A DNA stretch of 64,000 nt from Pycnococcus provasolii. Its lineage: Eukaryota > Chlorophyta > Pseudoscourfieldiophyceae > Pseudoscourfieldiales > Pycnococcaceae. A program made the translations under genes and the position numbers. The stretch is taken from positions 496,001 to 560,000 of the forward strand of contig OW568868.1 of the NCBI GenBank assembly GCA_938743325.2. The letters are read 5' to 3'. Within the stretch, counting starts at the first letter, position 1. The number at the start of each line of letters is the position of its first letter. This document shows, piece after piece, positions 37,528-47,220 of this stretch. Below the pieces are notes generated by a model. The model searched no databases. It saw nothing but the letters and a program-made list of their open reading frames with translations, and was not told the origin of the DNA.

Positions 37528-40170
37528 TTACCTCGCATGAGCAGCAACTCCAACACCCACCGCCGCCTTCTTGCGCCTCTGTGCCGCAACCTTTCTGCTA
37601 ATTATTGCAGTAGTAGTCTGTGCCACTCCTTCCTCCTCGCCAAGCAGGATGCGGGACACGCCCTCGCATAGCATGTCTGCATACGCACGTGATGCAGGGT
37701 GGTTAACGAGCGAGAGTACGAGGTCGCGCTGCTGCGTTGCAGCATCGAGACGCATGACAACTTTCGCAAGCTCTGACTGTGCCACATCTAGTTCGTGGCG
37801 AAGCTTGCTCTCATAATCTCCGCTGCTCCTCCTCCGCTCATTAGGCCGCTCCTCCACTCCTTCCTCCTCGCAACTCCAACACCCACCGCCGCCTTCTTGC
37901 GCCTCGGTGTCCCACCTTCCAATCTCATGCGAAGAAGCAAAGAAGTCGTCAGCGCATTCATCGTCGACGCAGATGTCATCGTTCACGACCCACCAGTACG
38001 CCTTCCCACCTCGTTTCTTTTGCCTCGACGAGCCGGCTGGCGCGCACCAAACAGAGATGGCATGGCGCAAGCTCTCGACGCTCACACCGCCGCCTCCATC
38101 GTCACCTCTGCCGCAACCGCATCGGGGCATGAAGCTCAGCGTGGTCATGAGCGATCGCACCATCTTGCACTCGTCCGCTCTCCGTATCGGCTGACCGATA
38201 CGATCGGCACCAGCCAATGCGCCCCTGAATGCCTCAACGACAGATGCACGAGGAACGAGAGCTTCGCCGTCTCTCGTCGCCAGAAGCGCAAGCAACTTCC
38301 TTCTCCTCGCCGGACGTTCGCTCGTTCCAGCCCTTAGGCGTTCGACCGCGTAAACACCCCAAGCGCGAGCTTTCTCGGCGGGAGCCAAATTCTGCCTCGG
38401 CAAGCCGCCAGGCTGGCTCGCGGCATTGTGACGGCCGACATTCTCCGTCGGCGGTGGTCGCGGCGACATCATACCTTCTCCTCCACCACCCGAGGGTGGC
38501 GAAACGCTCTCTCCCGCCGATGCCAGCAGCGACGGGTCCATCAAGAACGAGGGCAGGTCGACGAGGCCCGCGGCATGAGCGACGTGCAGCTCGGCGTAGC
38601 GGCATTCTCTGACACTGGAGCAAATCTCGCTGAAAGACATGCGGCCATCGTCATTCAAGTCCAGCATGCTGAGGCAGTAGTTCAGCTGCTCTTTGCTTGC
38701 GGCTGGCATGAGCTCTAGCAGCAACTCGAGCACCTCGTCGTTGTGCAGGATTCCCCCCGAATCTCGGCGATCGGAATGTGTTCGAAAAAGTTCGAGCCAT
38801 TGCGTCCGCAACTTTCCCTTTGCCCGATTCGACTTCAGGTTGTTCATGACGTCGTGCAGCTGCGTGAAAAGGCCCAAGGATACCAGGCACGTGGATAACT
38901 CGTTTGCGGGCACATCTCCTTCCAGCGCCAGCCGACCCTCAGCCATGCTGACGCCACCTTCCACCGTCGACGGCAAGGTGGGTGCCTTTGCTGCACGCCG
39001 GGATCTATCATTCGCCACGCGCGCTCGTGGCACCGCCGACTGCGGCGTTTCCGGAGACAAGACGTGTTCTCCCGACGATGCCGACGAGGCGCTCAGGCTG
39101 CCCACGGCTGAAGGAGTTGAGCTTTCAGAAGGAGTCGCAAGGCTCACCATCGACGACGTCTTCAGCACGCTATCGATGCTCGTGCGTGGAGATTGCGTTG
39201 GACTTGGGGTGGACGTCGCGATCGGCCTCGCGAAGTGCACGTGCTGTCGTCCATGGTAAGCAGTCTGATTCGACGAACGAGGTGACGGCACTTGCTCGGA
39301 CTCCGCAAGCCACTGTTCCGTGGGCGAATCCGGCCGTTGAGCGGTCGGAGAGGAGGGGATGGAGGAGGAGGTGGAGGTGGTGGTTGTGGTGGTTGTGGTG
39401 GTGATGGACGGGGAGGAGGCCTGGCCGTCGCCCGCCATCTCGTCGTCGTCGTCGCCGCCGTTCTGCGCACGACTCTTTTCCTCGGGCGAGCTGCTGTTGG
39501 TAAGCCGTTCCAAAGCCTCGTGTCGTATGGGTTCGATGGCCACTCTGTTGTTTGGCTTAGGCTCGCGTGGAGCTGGGCGTAATTCACGCGTCGACGCGAG
39601 GTTTGTGGTGTCACCCACCATTTTCTTCACAAAGCCGTGCATCCACCTCAAGTTTGCGAGTCTGACTGATTTTTTGTTGCAGTTTGGCAAGTCAAAGTCC
39701 TTGACGTTCGCCCCAAAAGCGCACGCGCACTCGGCGAATACGCGCATGGCTGTGCTGTGCGTAGTTGCCGCCGCCTGTCTGATTTGTGCCTTGGACACGG
39801 CGCCCGGCAAGCAAGCGGCCAGCACCTTAAGCAAGACGACTCCATCGGACGCCGCCTCTAAGGTGGTGAAGCTGGCGTTGACTGTGGAGTTGACGAATGC
39901 GACGAGCTGCGCGGCGGACGGCTTGGCCACCCCGCCAGCTCCCGCTGCTGCATTCCCTTCGTGATGCGCGACCGCCGAAGCCTGCGTGAGTCCTTGGTGC
40001 GTCGTCACGACGTCAAGTGCGTGCTTAAGTTGCCCACCAGCCCCTGCACTACTGGCCGCGGAGCTGGCGTGTGTTGTCGGCCCACCACTTGAAAAGGATG
40101 CGTTCTTCCGATTTGCGGATGCGAGCGCGTGGCCGTGGCTGCTGAAGTACACCGACCCGTACGCGGCCAT
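37528..40170 (-). CDS. EB1-type calponin-homology domain protein with EF hand
   Basis: 880 residues from the ATG at 40170. The 44 codons upstream in frame translate a repeated CCAACGCC tract and are disfavoured. Near residues 88-185 a CH-like domain of the EB1 kind is seen (QLVAFVNSTVNASFTTLEAA, LLKVLAACLPGAVSKAQIR, RLANLRWMHGFVKKM), as in microtubule plus-end proteins. A long Ser/Thr/Pro-rich disordered stretch follows (about 190-420). An EF-hand pair region with one good loop comes next (LDLNDDGRMSFSEICSSV). The C-terminus has a Cys-rich patch (GGGGCWSCEEEG) and a coiled coil (ESKLRHELDVAQSELAKVVM). Microtubule association is inferred from the CH type; it is not a standard EB1, which has a C-terminal EBH domain. 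Confidence 0.65.
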   Translation of the reverse strand: MAAYGSVYFSSHGHALASANRKNASFSSGGPTTHASSAASSAGAGGQLKHALDVVTTHQGLTQASAVAHHEGNAAAGAGGVAKPSAAQLVAFVNSTVNASFTTLEAASDGVVLLKVLAACLPGAVSKAQIRQAAATTHSTAMRVFAECACAFGANVKDFDLPNCNKKSVRLANLRWMHGFVKKMVGDTTNLASTRELRPAPREPKPNNRVAIEPIRHEALERLTNSSSPEEKSRAQNGGDDDDEMAGDGQASSPSITTTTTTTTTSTSSSIPSSPTAQRPDSPTEQWLAESEQVPSPRSSNQTAYHGRQHVHFARPIATSTPSPTQSPRTSIDSVLKTSSMVSLATPSESSTPSAVGSLSASSASSGEHVLSPETPQSAVPRARVANDRSRRAAKAPTLPSTVEGGVSMAEGRLALEGDVPANELSTCLVSLGLFTQLHDVMNNLKSNRAKGKLRTQWLELFRTHSDRRDSGGILHNDEVLELLLELMPAASKEQLNYCLSMLDLNDDGRMSFSEICSSVRECRYAELHVAHAAGLVDLPSFLMDPSLLASAGESVSPPSGGGGEGMMSPRPPPTENVGRHNAASQPGGLPRQNLAPAEKARAWGVYAVERLRAGTSERPARRRKLLALLATRDGEALVPRASVVEAFRGALAGADRIGQPIRRADECKMVRSLMTTLSFMPRCGCGRGDDGGGGVSVESLRHAISVWCAPAGSSRQKKRGGKAYWWVVNDDICVDDECADDFFASSHEIGRWDTEAQEGGGGCWSCEEEGVEERPNERRRSSGDYESKLRHELDVAQSELAKVVMRLDAATQQRDLVLSLVNHPASRAYADMLCEGVSRILLGEEEGVAQTTTAIISRKVAAQRRKKAAVGVGVAAHAR

Positions 40171-41470
40171 ATGGGGCAGGCCAAACCAAGCCCAGCGGCG
40201 AAACAACAGCCCAACGCCAGCCCAACGCCAAGCCCAACGCCGGCAAGATGGACCCACGCGTGCGCAGACTAGTAATGCGTGCGAGGAAGGAGGAGGCCGC
40301 AAAGGAAGGGGGCCCGGACGTGTCCTTTACAGTACCACTGGAAGAATGCGGGAAGGAATTGGAATTCTGGAATGATTTCGATGAATCGATTTTAAAAAAT
40401 CGATAAACCCGAGGACCCAAACAATTCTGCCAAAAGGTCAAATGACGTGGTTACAACCCAAAATTAAATCCTGAATGGCCCCCAGCAACCCATAGTCAGG
40501 GCGGGCGGGTGGGAAAGGTTGCGCGAACAGCGCAACCAGCAGCAGGAATGGTGGTCCGAGGGAGACCACCTTAAACCCTAGCAGCCGAGCCACCCCGCGG
40601 CTCGGCACCTCAGAGGGGGCCCTCTACCGTTTACCCCGACTAAACCCTTCGGTAGAATCGTACATAAACCCGAGGACCCAAACAATTCTGCCATCTTAGA
40701 CTCCACCTGCGGCACCGTGCGGCGCACCGCGCGGCGCTGCTGGCCCAGCCGCCGCAGCGGGGTGAGACAGAGCAGGAAGAAGATGTCCAAAGAAGACAGC
40801 AGCAGCAGCATCGGCTTGAACAGTAGGATCGATCAACGCGCGCTTCCCTACTGACACGAGTTTCTTTTCCTCTCAGCTTGAGGTTTTTCTTCTCAGATAC
40901 GCTTACTTTTCACGGATTTTTTGACTGCTCTGCGGGGTGGTGTGTGATGCACTTTCGGCGAGCGGCACCTCAGCATCTGCATCTGCATCTGTTCACTACT
41001 CATACCGGGACACGAAACGACCCACCGAGGAGGGAAGTCTTCAGCAGGGTAAAGGTAAGATTAACGCCTTTAACGGGTACTGCGCTGTCAAAGAAGAGTA
41101 AACCAACAACTGTAACCTTGTAACCTGTACAGTACATAATAACCACCAACAAGTCGACTGTAAGTAAGTTACCTGACAAACTTCGAACAGTACAAGCCAG
41201 TCACTGAAACGTGTCTTGAAAGTTGAACATGTAAGTTACAACTAAGGTTACAGTACAACAGCCTTACTTATCGTACTTCGTAGGTGGGTGGGAGAGCCCA
41301 TGCATGCAGTCCCTTAAAAAATAAGCTTAGTTAGGGTATAGGGTTAGGGTTAGGGTTACCACGATCATGGAAGCCATTCCAGATGGTATATCCCTCTCCC
41401 CCTTTCCCCCTCCTTGAAAGAAAGTCAGCTGCGCGCGCGAATCTCCGCCATATTGTTCCATAAAAGTAGT
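40171..41470. other. Intergenic region with direct repeats and TTAGGG tract
   Basis: Divergent spacer between the CH/EF-hand and ORAI genes. It has a roughly 30-bp direct repeat (ATAAACCCGAGGACCCAAAC...) at about 40402 and 40661, a near-palindrome ATCGATTTTAAAAAATCGAT (about 40384-40403), a GCCGAG/CTCGGC hairpin (40579-40602), and the TTAGGG tract at 41331-41358. No gene supported. Confidence 0.5.
41331..41358. repeat. Interstitial TTAGGG repeats
   Basis: TTAGGGTATAGGG followed by three GGGTTA units, about 115 bp upstream of the ORAI ATG. The unit TTAGGG (not the plant TTTAGGG) matches the tract at 59265-59287 in reverse. Confidence 0.85.
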
Positions 41471-42589
41471 ATGTCCGTGCCGTTCGACGCCGCGCAGGCG
41501 CTGCTCACGGGCCTCGACACCGCCGCGCAGAGGTCGTGGCGTGACGAAGACCGCGCGTGGAGGTCGGAAGACAGACACTGGCGCAAGGAAGACTTGGCGT
41601 GGAGGGAGGAGGAACGCAACTGGAGACACCTCGAGCAAGACTGGAGGAGAAGGCAGGCGGCGTGGAGACGAGCAGACATGGACCAAAGACTGGTGGAAAA
41701 CGCGAGGCAGCTGTGGAGCCGATTCGTCGAGAAAAATAGAAGAGATGTCGAGGAGAAGTCTGAGCAGCTCAAGACGCTCAGCAACCTCAGCGCGCTTCTC
41801 GCGGGTTTCGCGGTCGTCAGCCTCGTGGAGATGCAGTTCGAGGAGAAGGAGGAGATGGCGTGGCTCGTCGCGTGCTTCGGGGCGACGACCGCACTCACAG
41901 TCGGGCTGATGGTCAACGCCATGGTCACGTCGAGCCTCATGCTCGCGTCCATCCTCAAAAACGGCAAGACGTACGTGGCGGAGGAGGAGGAGGCGGAATT
42001 CATGGCGCGGTGTCGCAGCTTTAGCGTGCACTACAAGCCTGGCGACCGACCCCCGGCACCCAAACGCACGTTCCAGAAGCACTGGGAGTCGCGGTGCGAG
42101 GACAGCTGGCAGCGTGCATTCGGCATGTTCACCGCGGGCGTGCCGTGCTTCCTTGCGAACCTCGCGTTCGCCTCTTGGCTGAAGTTTGACGGCGTGGCGA
42201 CGAGCATCACAATCACCACCATCATGTTCGTGTCCACGATCGTGTGGGCCAACACGCAGAACACGTGGGCGTGGTACCTCATCAAGAGCCGCGACCTGGA
42301 GCGAGATAAGCTTCGACGCGACCAGTCGGTTACTCACGTTCCCGCTGGACTGCCGTTCGACTGGCACGCGCGACCTCGGCCTCCATACGAGGCTATTCTA
42401 AACAGCACGACTTTCGACGCATCCTTCTCGGCACGGGACGCAAACTTCTCTTCACCAACACCGCCGCCAACGGAAATGAACTCGATCGGAATCCACCGCC
42501 GCACACCGAGCGAGACTCCCACGGACGAGGTTGTTGACGCGGCGGCACCTGCGACGGAGTCGGAGGTTGTGAGCGGTGTCGTACCATAG
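41471..42589 (+). CDS. ORAI: ORAI-type calcium release-activated calcium channel with N-terminal Trp-heptad coiled coil
   Basis: 372 residues. The pore helix LSNLSALLAGFAVVSLVEMQ aligns with ORAI TM1 (animal LLSGFAMVAMVEVQ), with the selectivity-filter glutamate at Glu120. TM2 (ACFGATTALTVGLMVNAMVT), TM3 (FGMFTAGVPCFLANLAFASW) and TM4 (SITITTIMFVSTIVWAN) follow in family order. The N-terminus has tryptophans at 23, 30, 37, 44, 51, 58 and 65, exactly every seven residues in a W-R-x-x-D/E pattern, predicting a charged helical coil. The ATG at 41471 is chosen since upstream codons lack an ATG. ORAI conducts calcium across the plasma membrane; algal homologs are known, but STIM is generally not found in algae, so gating is unclear. 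Confidence 0.85.
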   Translation: MSVPFDAAQALLTGLDTAAQRSWRDEDRAWRSEDRHWRKEDLAWREEERNWRHLEQDWRRRQAAWRRADMDQRLVENARQLWSRFVEKNRRDVEEKSEQLKTLSNLSALLAGFAVVSLVEMQFEEKEEMAWLVACFGATTALTVGLMVNAMVTSSLMLASILKNGKTYVAEEEEAEFMARCRSFSVHYKPGDRPPAPKRTFQKHWESRCEDSWQRAFGMFTAGVPCFLANLAFASWLKFDGVATSITITTIMFVSTIVWANTQNTWAWYLIKSRDLERDKLRRDQSVTHVPAGLPFDWHARPRPPYEAILNSTTFDASFSARDANFSSPTPPPTEMNSIGIHRRTPSETPTDEVVDAAAPATESEVVSGVVP

Positions 42590-42636
42590 TTTAAATTTTT
42601 TCTTTTTTTTTGTTCAGCTGATTTTACAAGCGCCAT

Positions 42637-43113
42637 TCAAGGCATGGCATCGGTAACATCCATTCTCTCGTCGTCGTCGTCGTCGTCGTCATCCTCGTCG
42701 CCGCCGTTTTCCTGATCTTCGTCGCGCGCCATCTCCGCCTCCTTGAACTCCCACGTTCTTCTGCATATTGGACACTTCGGTTCCGCCCCGGCACCCGCGC
42801 CGCCTCCCTGCGGCTGCGCGAGCCATTTTGTGATGCACTGCAGGTGAAAGGCATGAGCGCACTTTCCCCACACCACTGGACTGTCGTCACCCGGAAACTT
42901 CGCGCCTGGCGGGCACCCTTCGAACGCGACGCGACAAATGCCGCAGACGTCGTCGCCGGCGTCCCAGTGCCACTGCGCGACGGCGTGGTACTCCTTGACC
43001 TGCACGACGAACCCGCGTCCCGTGTGCGGCGGAGGGATCGGTTGGTCCGCGGCGGCGGAGGACGCCGGCGCGTGTGCGTTCGGCGTCGACGGCGCAGCTG
43101 TGGCGGTCGCCAT
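42637..43113 (-). CDS. APC11: Anaphase-promoting complex subunit 11 (RING-H2)
   Basis: 158 residues, longer than the usual ~85 because of low-complexity ends. The core VQVKEYHAVAQWHWDAGDDVCGIC matches APC11 VKIKxWNGVAxWxWxANDExCGIC. It continues with the RING-H2 ligands (CGICRVAFEGC, VVWGKCAHAFHLQCITKWL, KCPICRRTWEFKE). The Pro/Ala-rich N-terminus and the Asp-rich C-terminal tail are additions. It provides the E2-binding RING of the cell-cycle E3 ligase APC/C. It is convergent with ORAI (48 bp between stops). A larger overlapping frame is a shadow. Confidence 0.92.
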   Translation of the reverse strand: MATATAAPSTPNAHAPASSAAADQPIPPPHTGRGFVVQVKEYHAVAQWHWDAGDDVCGICRVAFEGCPPGAKFPGDDSPVVWGKCAHAFHLQCITKWLAQPQGGGAGAGAEPKCPICRRTWEFKEAEMARDEDQENGGDEDDDDDDDDERMDVTDAMP

Positions 43114-44360
43114 GCTTTTTGACGCTCCGGCGAAGTGCGGAGAGGGGGGGCGCGAAAAGTCCAGAGCACAACTCGGATTTGGAAAATGCGAATCAGTTGG
43201 GGGTTGGTTTTATTTTCGGGGTGTTTGGGGGTTTGGCTTTTTTGGCTGGGTCGTTTCGATCATGGATCATGGGGACTCCTCCTGTATTTTTTCTTGCTGT
43301 GGACTTGGGCGCGCGCTCTCTTGGGAAAAAAAATATTGCGGCCTCCGCTCATCGCCCCGCCTCCGGCGCGCCGTCGTCCGTCCGTGACTCGAGCACAGAG
43401 GGATTCGCGAAGGGCATCGATCTACGCGGAACAATGCGAGGATTTTATAGACTTGATCACTTGTAGAGGTATCGGCCGCTCGCATCAAACAGAATGAGAT
43501 AAAACATGAAAATCGGGGTCCCACTGATCCTTGCAGAAGATGCAAATATTCGGAAAAATACCGCAAGTTTCAGTTTGCAGGACATAGCGGCAAAGCGTGC
43601 AACGCCCATGCAAGTCGTTGATTTTCTTATTTTCTTTGACGGAAGTCGGTGGAAACTTGGATTCGCAGGAGGGTGGAATCCCTTCGGAATTTTCGCCAAT
43701 CATAGAGATTGCAGCAGGCAACGTCTTCGAGCCCACCACAAGCACAAGAAGGCAGGCACGCCACGCAACCACGTGCCAGCACCTCGCACGCACGCAACTG
43801 ACGCAAGTATCCCCAAAAAAAAATGAAAAGAAGAAAAAAAAGATGAAAACGAAGAGAAACCATCCGAGTCGTCCTATGATACTGTACACTGTGCACGATG
43901 AATTAATTACCACGGAAATCAACCGCCAGCACAGTGCGCAGCCCAATCAGGATTCAGGCGGACGTTTGATTCGTTTTCCACCGTCCTAATACGAGGTTTG
44001 GCAGAGTGTTACAAACACGGCTGGGTCGCTGAGAAAGTCCGAACGCAAGTGCACGCAGCCGGGAGCCCAGCCTCGAGGCGTGACAACAAGCCACCCGAGA
44101 AGGACAAGCCCACGCCCACCTAAGTTTAGTCGGAGCCTCCTGCACAAGCCATTCGCCCGCGAACAAGCAGCGGCAGCGTGCACGCGCGCAGCACGACAAC
44201 ACAGCCTTGTGCTCTGGTCACTGGTGTCGTCCCACACAAAGGGACCCAGTCGACAGAAGCCGGCCGCGCGACGGGCGGTGCGGGCAAGGCGGCACGGTCC
44301 TGTGGAGGTTGGCCATCAGTGAGGTGATCTCGCGACGATCACGGCGGTGATCTTGGCAAG
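43114..44360. other. Intergenic region with a possible zinc-ribbon fragment
   Basis: No confident gene. On the minus strand about 43500-43700 a frame reads RCTLCRYVLQTETC ... NICIFCK ... DFHVLSH, a CxxC...CxxC...FH pattern. It may be a decayed transposase zinc ribbon. A GTATCCCC motif lies at 43807-43814. Confidence 0.3.
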
Positions 44361-46094
44361 ATGGCGACAGATAACAGAGTTCACAACTTGGCCGCGACGA
44401 AGCGTTTGCTCGGTGCGTTACATACGCAAGATCAAAGCGGCATAAATGAGGAAAACTCTGCTGACGGGAAGAGCACACACACAACACACACACACACAAA
44501 CACGATGAACAACGCAGATCTCGAGCCTCCGAGTGTTCCGAAGACGGTGGCGGACGTGACCATCCCAGAGGCGGACTTCACCGGTGCGGCCGAAGAGCAG
44601 CAGCTCACACCGCTCTCCGAGGAGACGCAGGGAACGCTCGCGTACAGACTTGAGCAACTCGAGCTCGTGCTGAACCGCGTCTCCGAGCTCGAGCGCAGTC
44701 AGCACCATCCCGCCCTTTGGGAGGAGGATGAGAAACAGCACCTTGGCGGAAGTCCTCGCTCGTCGAACGCATCAGTTAGTGACGTGGAGGACGAGTCACA
44801 CGAGAGCACGCCGTCGTCGCTCCCCGAGGCAACGGCGGGGACGGCGGCGGCGTCGGCGGCGTCGGCGGAGGCGTCGGCGGCAGCAGTGGCCACCTCGGCA
44901 ATCCCACTGCACCAGCTGTCGGTCCCTGAGCTGCAGCAGCGCTTTGAGGCGACGTTCGGAGCGCCGAGCGGTGTGAGCGATAACGCTTGGCTGCTCCGTC
45001 GTCTCGAGGATGTGGAGCGCAACCACATGCAGCAGCAGCAGCAGCAGAAACGTCGACGCAAGGTGGCAGCACCCGCGTCTGGGACAGCGATTGGCAGCAA
45101 GTCACGCAAGCCAGCGAGGAGGAGCGTTGCCTCGACGTCAGCGGCGGTGGCTAAGAAGGAGCTGCCTCTTCCCCCAAGCTCAAGCCGCACGTTGCCAAAG
45201 AAGATGACAAGTGGTGGTGATGCGAGCAGGGCGTCGTCACTCAACGCGACTCCTGGATATGCCATCCCCGCAACTCCAGTCAAGAAGGCGGCGGCGGCGG
45301 CGGTGTCGGCACCACCGCCACCACAGCTACCTGACGGTGGCATGACGACACCACCTCGCCAGCCACACAGGGTGAGCGGCAAGTCGTCCAAGGCACCACC
45401 AGCCTCTGAGGATCAGCCTGCTGCATCGACGCCGTCTCGCCGTGCGGATGGCAAGCGTCGATCTCGGCCGAATGTTCGGTACAGCAATGGGAAGGCGGCT
45501 TTGCCACCGCCGACTTCTCCCGTCTCTGGCATCCCCGCCGCGCCGCCGCCGGCGACGGCAGCTACCTCGCACGTGGCACCTCCGCGAGCGTCACGCAAGC
45601 GCGCCGTACCCGACTCCTCTGGCGACGACGACGTGGGTGCCGACAGCGCCCGACGACGCAAGCATCACAACCCGTGGACGCTCGAGGAGGCTGAGGCGCT
45701 TATCGAGGGTGTTGCCACGTGCGGTGGTGGGAAATGGGCTGACATAAAGAAGCTCGGCCACGAGGCGATTGCCATGCGCAGTGCCGTGGATCTGAAGGAC
45801 AAGTGGCGCAACCTTCTGCGCATTGCGCGCCTTCCGGCGGGTGAAAGTTTGCCCGGCGATCGCACGCGGCGTGAGCTTCCGGTTCACACGCTTGAGCGCG
45901 TGCGCGAGCTGGCGAAGCTGAACGAGACGAAAGAGGATGGTTTCGAGGATGCTCCTGCCACCACTATTACCACCAGGTCTCCTCCTGCGTCTAAGAGAGC
46001 TGCGACAGCGACGAAGACGGCACGCAAGTCCACACGTTCTTCAGGCCGTTCTTCTTCTGCAAGGCCGAGCCGGGTGGCGGCATCCAGAAGGTAG
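44361..46094 (+). CDS. Telobox Myb protein (TRF-like, predicted telomere-repeat binding)
   Basis: 577 residues. The N-terminal two-thirds is low complexity (poly-Ala, poly-Gln, Ser/Pro). Near residues 433-490 is a single Myb/SANT domain, NPWTLEEAEALIEGVATCGG, ending in VDLKDKWRNLL (about 476-486). The VDLKDKWRN telobox is the signature of plant TRF-like and TRB proteins and animal TRF1/2 that read double-stranded telomere repeats. A basic Ser/Arg-rich tail follows. The C-terminal position of the Myb is as in TRFL/TRF. A role at telomeres or at promoter telo-boxes is inferred. ATG at 44361 (AAGATGGCG) is the first in frame; a short CACA-rich stretch encodes a His/Thr run near residue 45. Confidence 0.82.
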   Translation: MATDNRVHNLAATKRLLGALHTQDQSGINEENSADGKSTHTTHTHTNTMNNADLEPPSVPKTVADVTIPEADFTGAAEEQQLTPLSEETQGTLAYRLEQLELVLNRVSELERSQHHPALWEEDEKQHLGGSPRSSNASVSDVEDESHESTPSSLPEATAGTAAASAASAEASAAAVATSAIPLHQLSVPELQQRFEATFGAPSGVSDNAWLLRRLEDVERNHMQQQQQQKRRRKVAAPASGTAIGSKSRKPARRSVASTSAAVAKKELPLPPSSSRTLPKKMTSGGDASRASSLNATPGYAIPATPVKKAAAAAVSAPPPPQLPDGGMTTPPRQPHRVSGKSSKAPPASEDQPAASTPSRRADGKRRSRPNVRYSNGKAALPPPTSPVSGIPAAPPPATAATSHVAPPRASRKRAVPDSSGDDDVGADSARRRKHHNPWTLEEAEALIEGVATCGGGKWADIKKLGHEAIAMRSAVDLKDKWRNLLRIARLPAGESLPGDRTRRELPVHTLERVRELAKLNETKEDGFEDAPATTITTRSPPASKRAATATKTARKSTRSSGRSSSARPSRVAASRR

Positions 46095-46296
46095 AGGCCT
46101 GGACAAGTCCGTCCATCATCGGCACACATCTATATATGTTTTTGCCCCTCCACGGGCGATTATTTCAGTTATTTCCCCTTGTTTATAAAACATGGAAGCG
46201 GCAAAGCGCAAGCAAGTAACCTTAGTATTTTTCTCCAAAAAAAATCAACAAATGAACGATTCAGCCGGGGTGCTGACATCGTTTGCCCCCGCCGTG

Positions 46297-47220
46297 TGTG
46301 TAAGCTTACTGGTGACGTAAAGACGGAGGGTCAGCACACCAATAACGCAAAGCAAAGCAGAGCAGCGTGTAAAGTGCACGCAATGTGTGTTGTGAACGAA
46401 ACACAGGAAAGCAGGGGAGGGAGAGGCAGACGCGCCCGCCGCTCTCAAGAGCACGTACAGTACGTCTTGAGTTGAGTTCAAGCTGTGTTGGAAAAGAAAC
46501 ACACGTGCTGAACCCTAGGGACCAAGTCGGCGGGTCCTTCGCAGTCGTGGTGGTGGTGGTGGCGGTGGTGGTGGTGGTTTTCAAGACGGTTTTCAAGACG
46601 GTACAGTACACAGTACACAGCTTGAAGCAGTCTCGAAGCACACAGGGGAAGGAGATATTTCAGTCAGGTGAGGACGTGCTTGCAATTGGTCTTGTCTTTC
46701 CTGATGCGGCGTCTTGAACAAAACAACCGTCTTCGTTTTGCTCTGGTGTCTGGTGAATGAAGAACGTCGTGCTGAGGAGCTTCTAGAGGGGAAAAGGTGG
46801 GTGGGTGACGTGTTGTTGTTGTTCGACCCGCCTTCCTTTTTTTCCCGACCATTTGTCTCGAACCATCGAAGAATTCGGTTGCTTTTTTTTGGTTTCGGGA
46901 CACTTTTTCAGCAGTTTGCCGGGACACTTTTGCTTTCCAGCCTTTTTTGCTTTTTTCTCAGAAAGATATTTAATTTTTTTGCCGTTCTATTCGGGTTTTC
47001 CCATCCCTGGAAAATGTTTTTTTTCAGTTCGGGTTTTCGTTCCTCTCGTAAACCTTTACGGTTAGCCTCCAGCCTCATCTCGCGTCGATCCGGCTTCATT
47101 CTTTCGTTCTTCGTGGCGGCGGCGTGGCTTTTTGCTGTTTTCGCTGTTGCGTGCGCGCTGTATCCTTGCATCGACAAACAAATAAATAAACTCTGAAGTC
47201 TGTCAACCATGGGGTGGTTC
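46297..47220. repeat. Left arm of a ~0.9-kb inverted repeat
   Basis: The reverse complement of this arm matches 48546-49415 over nearly the whole length, with indels and substitutions (TGTAAGCTTACTG at the outer end; ATGGGGTGGTTC at the inner end). It carries a copy of the TIM13 upstream region and its first four codons. A 160-codon frame inside it (46714-47196) has a counterpart in the other arm and is not a gene by its composition. Confidence 0.85.

Noticed and set aside
46714-47196. 160-codon hydrophobic frame (counterpart 48581-48958 in the other arm)
   Set aside because: Phe-rich translation of T-rich sequence in both inverted-repeat arms; frames differ between arms by indels, so not conserved as protein.
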